64,000 nt of DNA from Bacillus oleivorans (lineage in GTDB: Bacteria; Bacillota; Bacilli; Bacillales; JC228), in NCBI RefSeq assembly GCF_900207585.1, contig NZ_OAOP01000003.1, positions 408,051 through 472,050 of the forward strand, in the 5' to 3' direction. How positions within the stretch are numbered: the stretch's first letter is position 1; each line of letters starts with the position of its first letter. Shown here piece by piece: positions 34,737-43,977 of the stretch. A program made the position numbers and the translations under genes. Below the pieces are notes generated by a model. That model did no database searches, was not told the origin of the DNA, and saw only the letters and a list, made by a program, of their open reading frames with translations.

Positions 34737-35912
34737 ATGAAAGTGAATGGAGAAACTGCAAATAAGGAAAGAATCGTTGGGATTGATGCAGCACGTGGTA
34801 TTTCTCTCTTAGGAATCTTATTAATCAACATGATGTCTTTTCATTCTCCTTATGTTTGGGTTATCAATCCCTATTCATACTGGGAGGGTGAAATCAATCA
34901 ATCCCTTTTCCTTTTTTTAGAAGTTTTTGTGGCAGCCAGTTTTTATCCGTTATTTGCCTTTTTATTTGGCTTTGGAGTCATTAAAATGATTGAAAAATCG
35001 AAACGGATGGACCTGAATCCGCGACACACTCTCCTCAGGAGATTTATATTTTTATTAGGTATAGGTATAGTCCATGCTTTTTTGATTTGGACGGGGGATA
35101 TTTTAATAACCTATGCGGTCACAGGATTTTTCCTCCTCTTCTTTTTGAAAAGCTCAGTTAAGACAATGATAACCACTGGTACTTTGCTTTTGTTTATACC
35201 AAACCTTCTCCTCTTCTTCTTTTTTTGGGGGGTCTCAGGATTAATTCCAATCGATGAGGCAGAAAGCTCAGGAACAGATTTAGATCAAATTAGTCACATT
35301 TATATGGAAGGAAGTTTTTCTGAGATAACAAATCTGAGGATGGAAGAATGGATGTATCTCAATCTAAATGGGATTGGGTTGCTATTGATCATTCTTGTCT
35401 CCATTTTACCAATGGTTTTATTAGGGGCAGGGTTTGCAAAGGGGAATTGGGCAGTAACCCAATCTTCCGGTTATTTTCTTAAGATGGGAATCGTACTGTT
35501 CGCAGTTGGAATCGGTTTAAAAATGATTCCTCTACTCTATCACTTTCGATACGAATTTATTTTTCTGCAAGATTCAATCGGAGGGCCAATCCTCGCAGCG
35601 GCTTACTTATTTCTTTGCTTAAGCCTGGTTAAGACAGATAAGATAGGAAAAATCGTGACAGCCATTTCAAGGGCAGGGCGCATGTCCATTACCCTCTATT
35701 TGTCTCAATCTATTATTTGTACCTTGATTTTTTACGGCTATGGCCTTGGGCAGTATGGAAAAGTAGAACTTTGGGAAGGGACATTATTGGCTTTAGGGCT
35801 CTATCTTTTGCAAGTAGCCTGCAGCTATCTATGGTTTAACTATTATCGAATGGGGCCCGTTGAGTGGGTATGGCGCTGGTATACTTATCAAGAAAAGCCA
35901 AAATTAAAATAA
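34737..35912 (+). CDS. DUF418-family membrane protein (YeiB-like)
   Basis: A 391-residue polytopic membrane protein. The N-terminal ERIVGIDAARGISLLGILLI block is the heparan-acetyltransferase/YeiB-type signature, with FLFGFG after the second segment. The C-terminal DUF418 half has GRMSITLYLSQSIICTLIFY and GPVEWVWRWYTY. About ten hydrophobic segments are visible. The ATG at 34737 follows AAGGTGG and lies downstream of the promoter. The family is thought to be an acyltransferase-like transporter of unknown substrate. It is divergent from gerP. Confidence 0.82.
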   Translation: MKVNGETANKERIVGIDAARGISLLGILLINMMSFHSPYVWVINPYSYWEGEINQSLFLFLEVFVAASFYPLFAFLFGFGVIKMIEKSKRMDLNPRHTLLRRFIFLLGIGIVHAFLIWTGDILITYAVTGFFLLFFLKSSVKTMITTGTLLLFIPNLLLFFFFWGVSGLIPIDEAESSGTDLDQISHIYMEGSFSEITNLRMEEWMYLNLNGIGLLLIILVSILPMVLLGAGFAKGNWAVTQSSGYFLKMGIVLFAVGIGLKMIPLLYHFRYEFIFLQDSIGGPILAAAYLFLCLSLVKTDKIGKIVTAISRAGRMSITLYLSQSIICTLIFYGYGLGQYGKVELWEGTLLALGLYLLQVACSYLWFNYYRMGPVEWVWRWYTYQEKPKLK

Positions 35913-35920
35913 GAAGCAAA

Positions 35921-35950
35921 GTTACAGGCCATGTAACGGAATATTTTTTT
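35921..35950 (+). terminator. Weak hairpin terminator after the DUF418 gene
   Basis: GTTACA and TGTAAC flank a GGCCA loop (35921-35937), then GGAATATTTTTTT. The stem is only six pairs. Confidence 0.35.
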
Positions 35951-35982
35951 TATATTCTGAAATAAAAATTTAATAGTTTGAC

Positions 35983-36009
35983 GTTTCCACCGATATAGAT
36001 AATGGGTAT
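35983..36009 (+). promoter_or_regulatory. Candidate sigma-B-like promoter of the FIST/EAL gene
   Basis: GTTTCC (35983-35988), 15-bp spacer, GGGTAT (36004-36009). The -10 matches fully and the -35 matches 4 of 6. It lies 109 bases before the start codon. Confidence 0.3.
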
Positions 36010-36117
36010 ATATAGTGTTTTTTTAAATAGTCTCGACTAAATCTGGGATATAAGGAAAATGTCGATTCATTTATATATTCTTTCTTTTTACTGCGTGGAA
36101 GAGGTGGTGACGTCTTA

Positions 36118-39030
36118 GTGAAAACAGTAAGTCAGCTTTATAAATCAGAGGAAGCCTTTGTTAATTTTATCATTGAACATGAGCTTCCAGACTATCAAAA
36201 CGTGTTAGTGAACATCTTTAGCGGGAAAATCAGCCAGAATGAGATCTTAATGATGGGAAAACTCATTACAACACATATTCCTGGGGCCGTTATAATAGGG
36301 AGTACTACAGATGGCGAGATCGCTTCAGGGGCACACACCACTGAGGGTATTCTTATCTCCTTTACCGTCTTTGAAAAAACTGAAATAAAATCGTTTAGTG
36401 TTAAAAATATAAATAAGTTTAATGCAAGCTTTCTCGGTGAAGAAATCGGTTCATCATACACCTCGAGCGATTCAAAAGCGATTATCTTATATTCATCACT
36501 TAACGCTAGTGAAACGGGTCAATTTTTAGAAGGAATAAAAAAGACTGCCCCTCAGGTAAAGATTGCAGGGGGACGAGCTTGCGATAATGGCGATTATGTG
36601 CAATCGTTTGTCTTTGACGGGAATGAAGTGATTGCAGATGGGATTACAGGAGTTGTCCTGGATTCTAATAAACTGACCGCATATGTCGGACATCATTCAA
36701 GCTGGAAAGAGGTCGGCCGTTCTTTTTTAATAACCAAGGCAATCGGAGCAAATGTGTACGCTCTTGAGCATAAAAAGCCGCTCCAAATATTGCGGCAATA
36801 TTTAGGGGAACGATTTGTGGAGCGCTTGCCGCTATCGGGTTCAGAATTTCCTTTTTTGCTAAAAAATCAAGATGATAAATACCCGATTTTTATACACAAA
36901 AAAGGAGACAATGGTTCTATTCAATTAAGTCAAGATGTCTCCGAGGGTGATGAGCTGACATTCGCATACGCAGATACAGAGGAAATTATTGAACAAACGG
37001 GAAAAGATCTAAGAAAGTTAACGAAAAAATCAATTGAGACGATTTTTCTGTTTCCATGTATGTCAAGAAGACGTTTCCTGCCTGATTACACCTCTTATGA
37101 ATTAGAAGTGTTTGAAACCATAGCACCCTCCGTCGGATTTTTTTGTAATGGTGAAATTGTAGATACGGATGAAAAGATTCGAATCGATGGGAATGTCCTT
37201 ACATACATAGCATTGAGTGAGACAAAGCAAGACAAAAAAGAGGGAGCGCCTTTACCTAAATTCAAAAGATCCAATCAGATGAACACGATGAGTACGTTTA
37301 CTCATTTGATGGAAGCTTCTACTCGGGATCTTCAGCAAATGCATGATAATATCCGAGTTTCCGAGCAATATTACCGTTCTTTGTTTGATCATAATTCCGA
37401 TATTGTGTATTCGACCGATTTACAGGGGAGATTTACGAGTGTCAACCGGGCTTTAGAAAAAGTATTTGGATACGAACAATCGGAGCTAGTCGGCAAGAAT
37501 GCAATAAAATTTATTCAGGCTAAAGAAACTGCAAAAGTAAGAATGCATTTTTATCGGACGATGAGGGGAAAAGAACAATTTTACACTCTCGAAGTTGTCT
37601 CAAAGACTGGACAATATTACACGCTAAATATGAAAAATATCCCCATAATTGTAAACGGGGAGATGGTTGGGATTTATGGAATCGGACGTGACATAACCGA
37701 GCAAATTCGAACAAATGAAAAAGTGACCCATTTAGCCCATTATGACCTTGAAACAGGCCTGGCAAATCGAACTTTATTTACAGAGAAAGTGGAAATGCAA
37801 ATAAAAGCAGCGGTAAAGAAAAAGCGGTCCTTAGCCGTTATGTTTATTGATATGGACAGCTTCTCACTGATTAATGACAGTCTTGGCCATAATGCGGGTG
37901 ACTATATTTTAAAAGAGCTTGCCTACCGGATTCAAAACTCTCTGCCAAAAGGGTCTTTTTTAGGACGGTTTGGCGGTGATAAGTTTACAGTCCTTGCAAC
38001 AAAGAGCGGGAAAAACCAAGATTTTTACGAAATTGCCTATAATATTTTTGACAAAATTAAGCAGCCTGTGTTGTATGATCAGCAGGAGTATTTTGTGACT
38101 TCAAGTGTCGGCGTCAGTATTTTCCCGACAGATGGGACAGATACTCTAACCTTGTTCCGAAATGCAGATACAGCGATGAACCGTGCCAAATTAATGGGCG
38201 GTAACAGAATTGTCCTGTTCTCGAACGAATTAAATGAAAATGTAAAAAAGCGGCTTGAGATGGAGAGAGATTTGCGGAAAGCATTAGAGCGGAATGAATT
38301 TCACCTAGTCTTTCAGCCGATTGTAGATATAGAGACAAAAAAATTCACCGGAAGTGAAGCTTTATTAAGGTGGAATCACCCTCAATATGGGGAAGTACCT
38401 CCTGCCGTATTCATACCGATTGCTGAAGAAATAGGAATTATTAAGGAAATCGGGAAATGGGTTTTACATGAAGCATGCAGGCAAAATGCGAGATGGCATC
38501 GGTTAGGATTTCGTGATTTAACCATCTCTGTCAACGTCTCCGCTCATCAATTATTAGATCCGATTTTTGTAATAGATGTTGCCAATACGATTGATGAGAC
38601 GGGTTTGCCGCCGGAATATTTATATCTGGAACTGACCGAAAGTGTCATGATAGGCAATTTACAATATTGTTTAAGAGTGATGAAGGATCTTCAGCAGCTT
38701 GGAGTAAATCTCTCTATCGACGATTTTGGGACAGGCTATTCATCTTTAAGCTATTTAAAAACTTTACCAGTAAACCGGCTTAAGATTGATAAAACTTTTA
38801 TAGACCAACTTTCCAGGAACACACCGGACCTTGCAGTGGTTCAGGCAGTTATTATGATGGGAAAAGGGTTAAATATGAAAGTGGTGGCAGAAGGGGTTGA
38901 AACAAAAGAACAGGTTACGGTTCTTGAGGAACTCAGCTGTCATTTTGTTCAAGGCTTTTACTTTAGCAAGCCTTTAAAAGAGGATGCTTTTGAGAAGGAA
39001 CTACTTGTCGGACTAACTTCCAAAATATAA
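36118..39030 (+). CDS. FIST-PAS-GGDEF-EAL cyclic-di-GMP signalling protein
   Basis: A 970-residue cytoplasmic protein without membrane segments. Residues about 1-390 form FIST_N/FIST_C sensor domains (IIGSTTDGEIASG, then IKIAGGRACDNGDY and PSVGFFCNGEIV). A PAS domain lies near 420-535 (YYRSLFDHNSDIVYSTDLQG), a GGDEF domain near 545-705 and an EAL domain near 715-965. The diguanylate cyclase signature is GGDKF (619-623) instead of GGDEF, with no RxxD I-site five residues before it, so cyclase activity is unlikely. The EAL domain looks active: EALLRW (E747), NVSAHQL, ELTES, DDFGTGYSS and EGVET are intact. It is therefore predicted to degrade c-di-GMP in response to a small ligand (FIST is thought to bind amino acids) and a PAS cue. 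The GTG start follows GAGGTGG. Confidence 0.9.
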   Translation: MKTVSQLYKSEEAFVNFIIEHELPDYQNVLVNIFSGKISQNEILMMGKLITTHIPGAVIIGSTTDGEIASGAHTTEGILISFTVFEKTEIKSFSVKNINKFNASFLGEEIGSSYTSSDSKAIILYSSLNASETGQFLEGIKKTAPQVKIAGGRACDNGDYVQSFVFDGNEVIADGITGVVLDSNKLTAYVGHHSSWKEVGRSFLITKAIGANVYALEHKKPLQILRQYLGERFVERLPLSGSEFPFLLKNQDDKYPIFIHKKGDNGSIQLSQDVSEGDELTFAYADTEEIIEQTGKDLRKLTKKSIETIFLFPCMSRRRFLPDYTSYELEVFETIAPSVGFFCNGEIVDTDEKIRIDGNVLTYIALSETKQDKKEGAPLPKFKRSNQMNTMSTFTHLMEASTRDLQQMHDNIRVSEQYYRSLFDHNSDIVYSTDLQGRFTSVNRALEKVFGYEQSELVGKNAIKFIQAKETAKVRMHFYRTMRGKEQFYTLEVVSKTGQYYTLNMKNIPIIVNGEMVGIYGIGRDITEQIRTNEKVTHLAHYDLETGLANRTLFTEKVEMQIKAAVKKKRSLAVMFIDMDSFSLINDSLGHNAGDYILKELAYRIQNSLPKGSFLGRFGGDKFTVLATKSGKNQDFYEIAYNIFDKIKQPVLYDQQEYFVTSSVGVSIFPTDGTDTLTLFRNADTAMNRAKLMGGNRIVLFSNELNENVKKRLEMERDLRKALERNEFHLVFQPIVDIETKKFTGSEALLRWNHPQYGEVPPAVFIPIAEEIGIIKEIGKWVLHEACRQNARWHRLGFRDLTISVNVSAHQLLDPIFVIDVANTIDETGLPPEYLYLELTESVMIGNLQYCLRVMKDLQQLGVNLSIDDFGTGYSSLSYLKTLPVNRLKIDKTFIDQLSRNTPDLAVVQAVIMMGKGLNMKVVAEGVETKEQVTVLEELSCHFVQGFYFSKPLKEDAFEKELLVGLTSKI

Positions 39031-39038
39031 AATCATGC

Positions 39039-39079
39039 AAAAAGCTGAGCACAGCCGATATGGCTGCTCAGCTTTTTTT
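39039..39079 (+). terminator. Terminator after the FIST/EAL gene
   Basis: AAAAAGCTGAGCA (39039-39051) pairs with TGCTCAGCTTTTT (39065-39077), and T residues continue. It could also serve the converging yisN. Confidence 0.88.
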
Positions 39080-39103
39080 GTGCATCACAATGTCCGTCAG
39101 GAA

Positions 39104-39661
39104 TCATGCCAGCTTTTCAATTACGACTCTTTTCCCCGTACTAAGGGTAAATTCAAATCGGTCATTGATCCTTTTGAAATATTCAAAATGATGCTGAACT
39201 GCACATATGACTTCTCCATTATCGAAAATCATCATATTTACACCATTTTGATTTTTCTTTTCTTTAAGAAATGATAAATGATTGTGACAGTATATACAGT
39301 CATAAATGGAAAACTCCATCGAGTTTAGGGTCATAACAAATTGTAAAAAGGCATCTTCATGCAGATCCTCCAATAATCGTTCAAGGGAATACACCAGATT
39401 TTTACGGATCCGAATTTTTGTTGCATTTTGCAGGTCAAAATCTTCGTTGGACAGTCTCACTTTATCGGTTTCAATCAGCTTACCTTTACGCCATCTATGG
39501 TTAGAAAAAACCTCAACTTCCTGGAATAAAAAGTCTTCAAGTAATGAGGCTTCCTCGCTTTCATCATCAAAGAATACCCATTGATCATTAATGTATTCAA
39601 GTGTTCCCTCAGAAAAGGATCTGGATTGATGCTCAAAAATTTTATAACGGCTTACATCCAT
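39104..39661 (-). CDS. yisN: YisN-like protein (DUF2777-type), unknown function
   Basis: A 185-residue soluble acidic protein. It shows the beta-rich segments HRWRKGKLIETDKVRL and ATKIRIRKNLVYSLERLLED, plus a CIYCHNHLSFLKE segment with a CxxCH pair that could bind metal. It is encoded divergently from asnO, as yisN is in B. subtilis. The start at 39661 has GGAGG 11 bases upstream. The ATG at 39679 would itself contain that site, so I disfavour it. Family assignment is from memory of gene order and length. Confidence 0.6.
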   Translation of the reverse strand: MDVSRYKIFEHQSRSFSEGTLEYINDQWVFFDDESEEASLLEDFLFQEVEVFSNHRWRKGKLIETDKVRLSNEDFDLQNATKIRIRKNLVYSLERLLEDLHEDAFLQFVMTLNSMEFSIYDCIYCHNHLSFLKEKKNQNGVNMMIFDNGEVICAVQHHFEYFKRINDRFEFTLSTGKRVVIEKLA

Positions 39662-39885
39662 ATGTCCTGCAACCTCCATGTTGTGTAAAAATCTAAAGAG
39701 TAGGTTAATGAAATGTTAGGAACTTTTTGCCACTAAATAAACAACTTGATACTATCGTTTTTGACGAATAGAGTCTCTTTTAAACCAATTGAAATTTCGG
39801 ACAATGAACAATCGCCCATGATGAGCATACAATAACAGCATGCATTTCCTGCCTCATTAATACTAGTGTAGAAAGGATGAAATAA

Positions 39886-41733
39886 ATGTGCGGTATTACA
39901 GGCTGGATTGATTTCAAAAGGGACTTATCTTCTCAAACTGAGATTGCCGAAAAAACGGCGGAGACTCTGTCAAAACGAGGTCCAGATGATACAAACTATT
40001 TTGTCAGACCCCATGTATTATTTGGTCATAAACGATTAGTGGTTGTCGATCCAGAAGGCGGTAAGCAGCCGATGACGATCCTTCATCAAGGTAATGCTTA
40101 TACCATCTGCTATAATGGAGAACTTTATAATACAGAAGACCTCCGAAAAGAGTTACTCATAAAAGGATATTCGTTTAAAGGACATTCTGACACAGAAGTT
40201 CTGCTAACTGCTTATATTGAATGGAAAGAAAAATGTGTAGATTTCTTAAATGGGATATTTGCCTTTGCTGTTTGGGATGAAACGGAGAAAAAAGTATTTA
40301 TTGCACGGGACCGATTAGGGGTAAAGCCATTATTTTATACGGAATTAGGCAGTGGGATTGTGTTTGGTTCCGAAATTAAAGCCTTATTAGCTCATCCTTC
40401 CATTCAGCCAATTGTCACGAAGGAGGGCTTATCTGAAATTTTTGGTCTTGGCCCTTCGAGAACTCCAGGTCACGGTGTTTTTCGGGATATTAAGGAATTA
40501 AGACCAGCGCACGCCCTCACTCTCTCAACAAAAGGATTAAGGATTTGGAGATATTGGAATGTGAAGAGTGAACGACATACAGCTTCGTTAGCTGAAACTG
40601 CTGAACAAATCCAATACTTATTTAAAGACGCTGTGACGAGACAGCTTGTATCGGATGTACCCTTATGTACGTTCTTATCAGGTGGTGTAGATTCAAGTGC
40701 CATTACAGCCGTTGCCGCTAATCATTATCGAGAGCAGGGAATGCAGCTTCATACGTTTTCGATCGATTACGAGGGCAATGACCAATTTTTTAAAGCAAAC
40801 GATTTTCAGCCTAATGCTGATGGGCCATGGATTGAAAAAATGTCTAAAGAATTTAATACGGTTCATCATAGATGCGTGATTTCACAAGAAGAGCTCGTCG
40901 ATTATTTAGTTGAAGCCGTTCATGTCCGTGACTTGCCAGGCATGGCTGACATCGATTCTTCATTACTCTGGTTCTGTAAACAGATTAAAAAGGAATTTGT
41001 CGTAAGTTTATCGGGAGAATGTGCTGATGAGATCTTTGGAGGCTATCCATGGTTTTACCGGTCTGATGACTTAAATCGAAGGGGCTTCCCTTGGATGAGA
41101 TCAACAGAAGCACGGCAAGCATTGCTGAAAGAAGAGTGGCGCTCCAAACTAAACCTAGAAGACTATGTGATGCAAAGATATCAGGAAACGGTCGATGAAA
41201 CTCCAGTTTTAGATGGTGAAACAGGGGAGGATAAAAGAAGGCGAGAGTTATTTTATCTGAACATGCTTTGGTTTATGACCAATCTCCTCGACCGTAAAGA
41301 CCGGATGAGTATGGGATGCGGTTTGGAGGTAAGGGTTCCATATGCCGATCACCGGCTTGTTCAGTATGTTTGGAATATTCCTTGGGAGATGAAAATGGCG
41401 GGGAATCGGGAGAAGGGCATTTTACGTAAAGCTCTAGAAGGTCTGCTGCCTAATGAAGTATTGTATCGTAAAAAGAGCCCATATCCAAAAACACATCACC
41501 CGGCTTATACGAAGGCTGTAACGAAATGGCTAGATTCGATTTTAGAAGATTCAAAGTCTCCTTTATATGAGTTTTTTGATGCAGCTCAATTAAAAGAACT
41601 TGTTCAATTTGAAGGCAAATCTTTTTCGACTCCATGGTTTGGGCAATTAATGTCCGGTCCGCAGCTTCTTGCGCACCTTGGTCAAATTCATGTTTGGTTT
41701 ACGGATTATGGGGTGCAGGTGAGTGATTCATAG
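39886..41733 (+). CDS. asnO: Asparagine synthetase (glutamine-hydrolysing), AsnO type
   Basis: A 615-residue class II glutamine amidotransferase/ATP-pyrophosphatase. Cys2 (MCGITGW) is the glutaminase nucleophile after Met removal. The N-terminal Ntn domain contains RGPDD, NGELYN and GHSDTEV. The synthetase domain has the PP-loop LSGGVDSSAI (residues about 264-273) and LSGECADEIFGGYPWF. Asn is made from Asp, Gln and ATP. Size and the yisN-asnO-yisQ order match B. subtilis AsnO, which is used in sporulation, rather than AsnB or AsnH. GAAAGGATG lies before the ATG. Confidence 0.92.
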   Translation: MCGITGWIDFKRDLSSQTEIAEKTAETLSKRGPDDTNYFVRPHVLFGHKRLVVVDPEGGKQPMTILHQGNAYTICYNGELYNTEDLRKELLIKGYSFKGHSDTEVLLTAYIEWKEKCVDFLNGIFAFAVWDETEKKVFIARDRLGVKPLFYTELGSGIVFGSEIKALLAHPSIQPIVTKEGLSEIFGLGPSRTPGHGVFRDIKELRPAHALTLSTKGLRIWRYWNVKSERHTASLAETAEQIQYLFKDAVTRQLVSDVPLCTFLSGGVDSSAITAVAANHYREQGMQLHTFSIDYEGNDQFFKANDFQPNADGPWIEKMSKEFNTVHHRCVISQEELVDYLVEAVHVRDLPGMADIDSSLLWFCKQIKKEFVVSLSGECADEIFGGYPWFYRSDDLNRRGFPWMRSTEARQALLKEEWRSKLNLEDYVMQRYQETVDETPVLDGETGEDKRRRELFYLNMLWFMTNLLDRKDRMSMGCGLEVRVPYADHRLVQYVWNIPWEMKMAGNREKGILRKALEGLLPNEVLYRKKSPYPKTHHPAYTKAVTKWLDSILEDSKSPLYEFFDAAQLKELVQFEGKSFSTPWFGQLMSGPQLLAHLGQIHVWFTDYGVQVSDS

Positions 41734-41764
41734 AAAATTTTAGGGGGGCAATCCCCATCAATTG

Positions 41765-41796
41765 AAAAACCTTAGCATTCATGGCTAAGGTTTTTT
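41765..41796 (+). terminator. Terminator of asnO
   Basis: AAAACCTTAGC (41766-41776) pairs with GCTAAGGTTTT (41784-41794), followed by more T. Confidence 0.85.
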
Positions 41797-41845
41797 GGTG
41801 TGCGGAATTTTTAGGGGTGGATATCGGGAGTCAGAAGGGTTTTTT

Positions 41846-42431
41846 GGAACGTAATGCTTGTATATTGGAACTTGAGGCTTGAATATCGGAACTCAAGGTA
41901 TGATTATCAGGGCTTAGAGCCGGTTTATCAGAGCTTAGAGCCGGTTTTTCGGAACTTTGAACCAATTTTTCAGAACTTAGTACGATTTTTCCGAACTCAA
42001 AAGCAGGATAACCGAACTCAAAAGCAGGATAACCGAACTCAAGAGCAGGATAACCGAACTCAAGAGTAGGATAACCGAACTCAAGAGCAGGATAACCGAA
42101 CTCAAGAGCAGGATAACCGAACTCAAGAGCAGGATAACCGAACTCAAGAGTAGGATAACCGAACTCAAGAGCAGGATAACCGAACTCAAGAGCAGGATAA
42201 CCGAACTCTAGAGCAGGATAACCGAACTCAAGAATGGGATAACCGAACTCAAGAATGGGATAACCGAACTCAAGAGTGGGATAACCGAACTCAAGAGTGG
42301 GATAACCGAACTCAAGAGCAGGATAACCGAACTCAAGAGCAGGATAACCGAACTCAAGAGCAGGATAACCGAACTCAGAAGTGGGATAACCGAACTCAGG
42401 AGCAGATAACCGAACTCAAAACCTAAATCAC
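41846..42431. repeat. Array 2 of 21-bp tandem repeats (CCGAACTC core)
   Basis: The motif GAACTC or a decayed form recurs in exact 21-bp register from 41846 to 42392 (27 positions), with one further unit 20 bp later. The first seven units are decayed (GGAAC, AGGGCTT, AGAGCTT). From 41991 the units are near-identical (CCGAACTCAAGAGCAGGATAA), varying mainly at GCA/GTA/GTG/ATG. The complementary strand reads GAGTTCGGTTATC, the core of array 1. It fills the gap between convergent asnO and the MATE gene. Heptapeptide-repeat frames occur only because 21 is a multiple of three. Confidence 0.92.
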
Positions 42432-42460
42432 CCAAATCAAAAGCAAGTACTAACAGTCTA

Positions 42461-43813
42461 CTAAGCACTCACCTTCACAAATGCCTTATCCACCCAAATT
42501 CTTGATCTCCATCTGAAGAGCATGAGAATACCGCGGAGCCATTCATCCGCACAAAAGGCAATCCAGATTCCAACTAGTCCTAACCCAAATGTAATTCCCA
42601 ATAAATAAGCCAGAGTCACACTAACCCCCCACATGGAAAGAATGCCGATATATACGGGAAATTTAACATCTCCAGCAGCACGCAAGGAATTAATGACGAC
42701 GAGGTTAATCGACCGTCCAGGTTCAAGAATAATAGTAATTAAGATTAAAACCGAGCCGAGCGATATGATCGAAGGATTATCCGTAAAGATCGAGAAAAGC
42801 GGTTTAGAGAAACAGGAAAAAACAATTGCCGCTCCTAATGAAATAACGATTGCAATATTGAGACTTTTTAAGCATCTGTCATATGCTTCGCTAATTTTTC
42901 CTGCCCCAATCATATGACCGATCATAATTTGCGTTCCTTGACTAATGGCCATGGCAAAAAGAAAAATAAACATCATGATGTTTTGAGCATACACACGAGT
43001 CGTTAAATCTTCTGTTCCAAGCGAAGCTATGAAAATGGTAATCACCATTTGAGAACCATTGTACGATAAATGTTCCCCGGCAGAAGGAATTCCGATTTTC
43101 AGCAAATCCTTAAAGTGCTGGAGCGGACGGACGATATTTCGGATTGGCAGTGCATTAGGTGCTCGTTTTACTAAAACAATCAGGATTACAATGAAGCCAA
43201 TCAGACGGCTGACCGTTGTAGAAATCGCGACACCTTCTACTCCTAAAATAGGAATCCCAAACGGGCCGAAAATAAAAACATAATTGCCGATGACATTTAA
43301 AATATTCATGCCAATCGTGATATACATCGCGTCTTTGGTATAGCCATAACTCCGCAGAATGCTGCTTGCAGTCATAATCAAGGCTTGAACAAAGGCGAAT
43401 CCTCCGACTATTTTTAAATAGGAGCTTGCTTCAGCCATTAACTCTTCCGGGATATCCATCATTTTTAGAATAGGGGTTGTGAACACTAGCAGGACTATGC
43501 TAAGGATTATTCCAAATATAAGGTTAGCAAATAAGGAAACGATTGAGACACTTCCTGCGTCTGCCTCTTTTTCTGCTCCTAAATATTGAGCCACCAATAT
43601 TACAGTCCCCGTTGCTACAAATCCGAACATCACAATAATCAGATAAAGGATTTGATTCGCTACACCTACTGCAGCCACCGAATTGTCTGAGTATTGACTA
43701 AGCATGAGGGTATCAGCATTACCCATCAGCATGTGTAAAAAGATTTCGATAAAAATGGGCCAAGTTAAAGCGAACAAGGACATATTTTTCAACTGATTTT
43801 TGCCCGTCTCCAT
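42461..43813 (-). CDS. yisQ: MATE-family efflux transporter, YisQ-like
   Basis: A 450-residue, 12-segment multidrug and toxin extrusion protein. MATE hallmarks are ALTWPIFIEIFLHMLMGNAD at the N-terminus and, in the first half, VAAVGVANQILYLIIVMFGF. The second half repeats the fold (IGIPSAGEHLSYNGSQMVIT). These proteins couple Na+ or H+ entry to drug export. AAAGGAG lies nine bases before the ATG. The position after asnO matches yisQ of B. subtilis. Confidence 0.85.
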   Translation of the reverse strand: METGKNQLKNMSLFALTWPIFIEIFLHMLMGNADTLMLSQYSDNSVAAVGVANQILYLIIVMFGFVATGTVILVAQYLGAEKEADAGSVSIVSLFANLIFGIILSIVLLVFTTPILKMMDIPEELMAEASSYLKIVGGFAFVQALIMTASSILRSYGYTKDAMYITIGMNILNVIGNYVFIFGPFGIPILGVEGVAISTTVSRLIGFIVILIVLVKRAPNALPIRNIVRPLQHFKDLLKIGIPSAGEHLSYNGSQMVITIFIASLGTEDLTTRVYAQNIMMFIFLFAMAISQGTQIMIGHMIGAGKISEAYDRCLKSLNIAIVISLGAAIVFSCFSKPLFSIFTDNPSIISLGSVLILITIILEPGRSINLVVINSLRAAGDVKFPVYIGILSMWGVSVTLAYLLGITFGLGLVGIWIAFCADEWLRGILMLFRWRSRIWVDKAFVKVSA

Positions 43814-43853
43814 ACGCTGTAATCTCCTTTATTCGAACAAATACAAAAGAGAA

Positions 43854-43933
43854 GCCGACTCAAGGATTTAAAAAACCGAACTCTCCCATTTTATGAAATA
43901 TGAGGAGGTTTTATGGTTTTAACTTGAGTCGGC
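43854..43933 (-). terminator. Long hairpin between nplT-like gene and MATE gene
   Basis: GCCGACTCAAG (43854-43864) pairs perfectly with CTTGAGTCGGC (43923-43933), and inner AAAACC/GGTTTT arms also pair. On the minus strand it is followed by TTCTCTTTTG. It probably ends the amylase transcript. Its loop contains one AACCGAACTC, the array-2 core. Confidence 0.5.
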
Positions 43934-43977
43934 ACTCATCTTTATTTACGATTTAGCGATGAGTCTAACAGTAATTT

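Noticed and set aside
41977..42468. Minus-strand reading frames encoding SSVILLL heptapeptide repeats
   Set aside because: They exist only because the 21-bp DNA repeat is a multiple of three. They lack ribosome binding sites and begin or end within the array.
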